From Acinetobacter courvalinii (GTDB lineage: Bacteria > Pseudomonadota > Gammaproteobacteria > Pseudomonadales > Moraxellaceae), in NCBI RefSeq assembly GCF_014635545.1, contig NZ_BMDA01000001.1, positions 760,739-824,738 on the forward strand: a stretch of DNA of 64,000 bases, in the 5' to 3' direction. Of the stretch, positions 62,477 through 64,000 are shown one piece after another. The position numbers were made by a program, and so were the translations under genes. Below the pieces are notes generated by a model. The model did no database searches and was not told the origin of the DNA. It was given only the letters and a program-made list of their open reading frames with translations. Position 1 is the first letter of the stretch; each line of letters opens with the position of its first letter.

Positions 62477-64000
62477 ATGCGTTTTGAAAAATTTACAAAC
62501 CGCTTACAGCAAGCACTCTCAGATGCACAATCATTGGCAATGGGTAAAGACCATACCTCGATTGCAGGTATTCATATTCTTGCTACTTTATTGGAAGAAC
62601 CTGCCAATTTGAGTTTGTTGCAACAAGCGGGCGCGCGTTTACCAGAGTTAAAGCAGAAGCTGGAACAAGCCGTGCAAAATGCGCCAACATTGGCAAATCC
62701 TACCGGTGATATCAATCTCAATCCTGAAGCGGTAAAGGCGCTGAATTTAGCTGACCGTTATGCACAGAAAGCAGGCGATGAGTTTTTATCAACCGATTGG
62801 GTATTACTTGGTCTGGCAGAAACCGGTGAAACCAAAACCATTTTAAATAGTGTCGGGGTTACACCTGAAAGTTTACGTAAAGTAATTGAAAATATTCGAG
62901 GAAATGACAAAGTCATGAGCAATAATCATGAAGATCAACGTGACTCACTGAATAAATATACCATTGATTTAACTGAACGTGCCTTAGCGGGTAAGCTGGA
63001 TCCCGTAATTGGTCGTGATGACGAGATTCGCCGTACCATTCAGGTATTATCACGCCGTACCAAAAATAACCCGGTGCTGATTGGGGAGCCGGGGGTAGGT
63101 AAAACTGCGATTGTAGAAGGTTTGGCACAACGGATTGTTAATGGCGAAGTGCCTGAAAGCCTCAAAAACAAACGTGTACTTTCTCTCGATTTGGGTTCAT
63201 TGCTTGCGGGTGCAAAATATCGTGGTGAGTTTGAGGAGCGTTTAAAAGCAGTCCTCAAAGACCTTGCCAAGCACGAAGGTGAAATCATCCTGTTTATCGA
63301 CGAGTTGCATACGCTGGTTGGCGCAGGTAAAGGTGATGGCGCGATGGATGCAGGTAATATGTTAAAACCTGCTTTGGCACGTGGTGAATTGCGTTGTGTG
63401 GGTGCGACCACTTTAGATGAGTACCGTCAATATATCGAGAAAGATGCTGCGCTTGAGCGTCGTTTCCAGAAAGTGTTGGTGGATGAGCCGAGTGTCGAAG
63501 ATACCATTGCGATTTTGCGTGGTCTTAAAGAGAAATATGCAACCCATCACGGTGTGCAGATTCTGGATTCAGCCATTATCGCTGCGGCGAAGATGTCGCA
63601 TCGTTATATCACGGATCGCCAGTTACCCGATAAGGCGATTGACCTGATTGATGAGGCTGCGTCGCGCATCAAAATGGAAATCGATTCCAAGCCAGAAGCG
63701 CTGGACAAACTTGATCGCCGCTTAATCCAGTTGAAAATGCAATTGGAAGCGGTGAAAAAAGATGAAGACGCGGGTAGTAAAGCCGAAGTGAATCATCTTG
63801 AGCAGCAGATCGCTGAAAAGCAAAAAGAGTACAACGATCTGGAAGAGATCTGGAAAGCTGAAAAAACCTTGGTTGAAGGTGATAAAAAGGCACAGGTTGA
63901 ACTTGATCAGGCACGTAGCGCTTTGGAAAAAGCCAAACGTGAAGGTGATCTGGCTGAAGCTGCACGCTTGCAATATGGTGTCATTCCAGAGTTGCAAAAA
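62477..64000 (+). CDS. clpB: ClpB disaggregase, partial (first 508 codons)
   Basis: The Hsp100 chaperone that, with DnaK, resolubilises protein aggregates using ATP. The start M-R-F-E-K-F-T is followed by the N-terminal Clp repeat domain (about residues 1-145), a linker, then nucleotide-binding domain 1 with Walker A G-E-P-G-V-G-K-T at about 205-212 and Walker B I-L-F-I-D-E-L-H. The coiled-coil middle domain begins near residue 410 and runs to the right edge, so NBD2 is outside the window. An internal Met-type start for the short ClpB form, as in E. coli, could lie around residues 146-148 (K-V-M-S-N-N). Confidence 0.95.
   Translation, partial: MRFEKFTNRLQQALSDAQSLAMGKDHTSIAGIHILATLLEEPANLSLLQQAGARLPELKQKLEQAVQNAPTLANPTGDINLNPEAVKALNLADRYAQKAGDEFLSTDWVLLGLAETGETKTILNSVGVTPESLRKVIENIRGNDKVMSNNHEDQRDSLNKYTIDLTERALAGKLDPVIGRDDEIRRTIQVLSRRTKNNPVLIGEPGVGKTAIVEGLAQRIVNGEVPESLKNKRVLSLDLGSLLAGAKYRGEFEERLKAVLKDLAKHEGEIILFIDELHTLVGAGKGDGAMDAGNMLKPALARGELRCVGATTLDEYRQYIEKDAALERRFQKVLVDEPSVEDTIAILRGLKEKYATHHGVQILDSAIIAAAKMSHRYITDRQLPDKAIDLIDEAASRIKMEIDSKPEALDKLDRRLIQLKMQLEAVKKDEDAGSKAEVNHLEQQIAEKQKEYNDLEEIWKAEKTLVEGDKKAQVELDQARSALEKAKREGDLAEAARLQYGVIPELQK

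Noticed and set aside
1-64000. Mobile elements, prophage, CRISPR arrays, tRNA or rRNA genes
   Set aside because: I saw no transposase or integrase frames, terminal inverted repeats with target duplications, regularly spaced repeats, or tRNA/rRNA signatures.

Overview
The window is chromosomal DNA of an Acinetobacter-type gammaproteobacterium. The genus call rests on content and gene order: a complete adeABC-type RND pump with divergent adeRS, a DcaP-like porin with an N-terminal coiled coil, a hutCD/hutUHTIG histidine cluster, a CioAB-type quinol oxidase, and a Vfr/Crp regulator divergent from osmC. Base composition looks moderately AT-rich and even. I saw no rRNA, tRNA, IS element, integrase or CRISPR array. 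No species call is made.

Layout. 1-1600: partial LysR regulator divergent from a Rieske oxygenase, with a 10-bp-arm palindrome between them. 1738-11599: histidine utilisation, with hutC-hutD and then hutU-hutH-hutT-hutI-hutG-gdh, which carries histidine to glutamate and on to 2-oxoglutarate; HutC-type TGTATATACA operators precede both transcription units. 11718-15771: MocR regulator and the cioAB oxidase with a DUF2474 small subunit. 16131-21601: an unknown protein, a small membrane protein, a YdeP/FdhF molybdoenzyme, FdhD and a DyP peroxidase. 21646-27786: thioesterase, then a BVMO / Asp-type alpha-beta hydrolase / putative di-iron protein / NAD-dependent reductase operon divergent from an AraC-type regulator. 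27860-35990: adeABC and adeRS. 36227-52286: organosulfur scavenging, with an LLM monooxygenase, aldo-keto reductase, porin, three substrate-binding proteins, three permeases, two ATPases, an MFS carrier, a sigma-54 activator, a Mop-type protein and a TauD-type dioxygenase. 52316-59010: TetR regulator and a second BVMO module with two di-iron-like paralogues, an SDR and a methyltransferase. 59083-64000: M48 protease, Crp/Vfr, OsmC, M23 peptidase and the 5' part of clpB behind a sigma-32-type promoter.

The most interesting signals are regulatory. (1) The adeA/adeR divergent promoter, including the tandem AdeR box, appears a second time, without indels over about 91 bp, between adeS and an oppositely oriented small two-helix membrane protein gene that splits adeR from adeS. 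This suggests that the small protein belongs to the AdeR regulon. (2) The organosulfur transport operon starts with a near-perfect sigma-54 promoter, followed by a 10-codon Cys-Cys leader ORF and a 9-bp stem-loop with a nearby T-run, a candidate cysteine-responsive leader. (3) Three proteins usually labelled 'metal-dependent hydrolase' carry an E...ExxH...E...ExxH arrangement typical of di-iron ferritin-like oxygenases, and each lies in a BVMO cluster.
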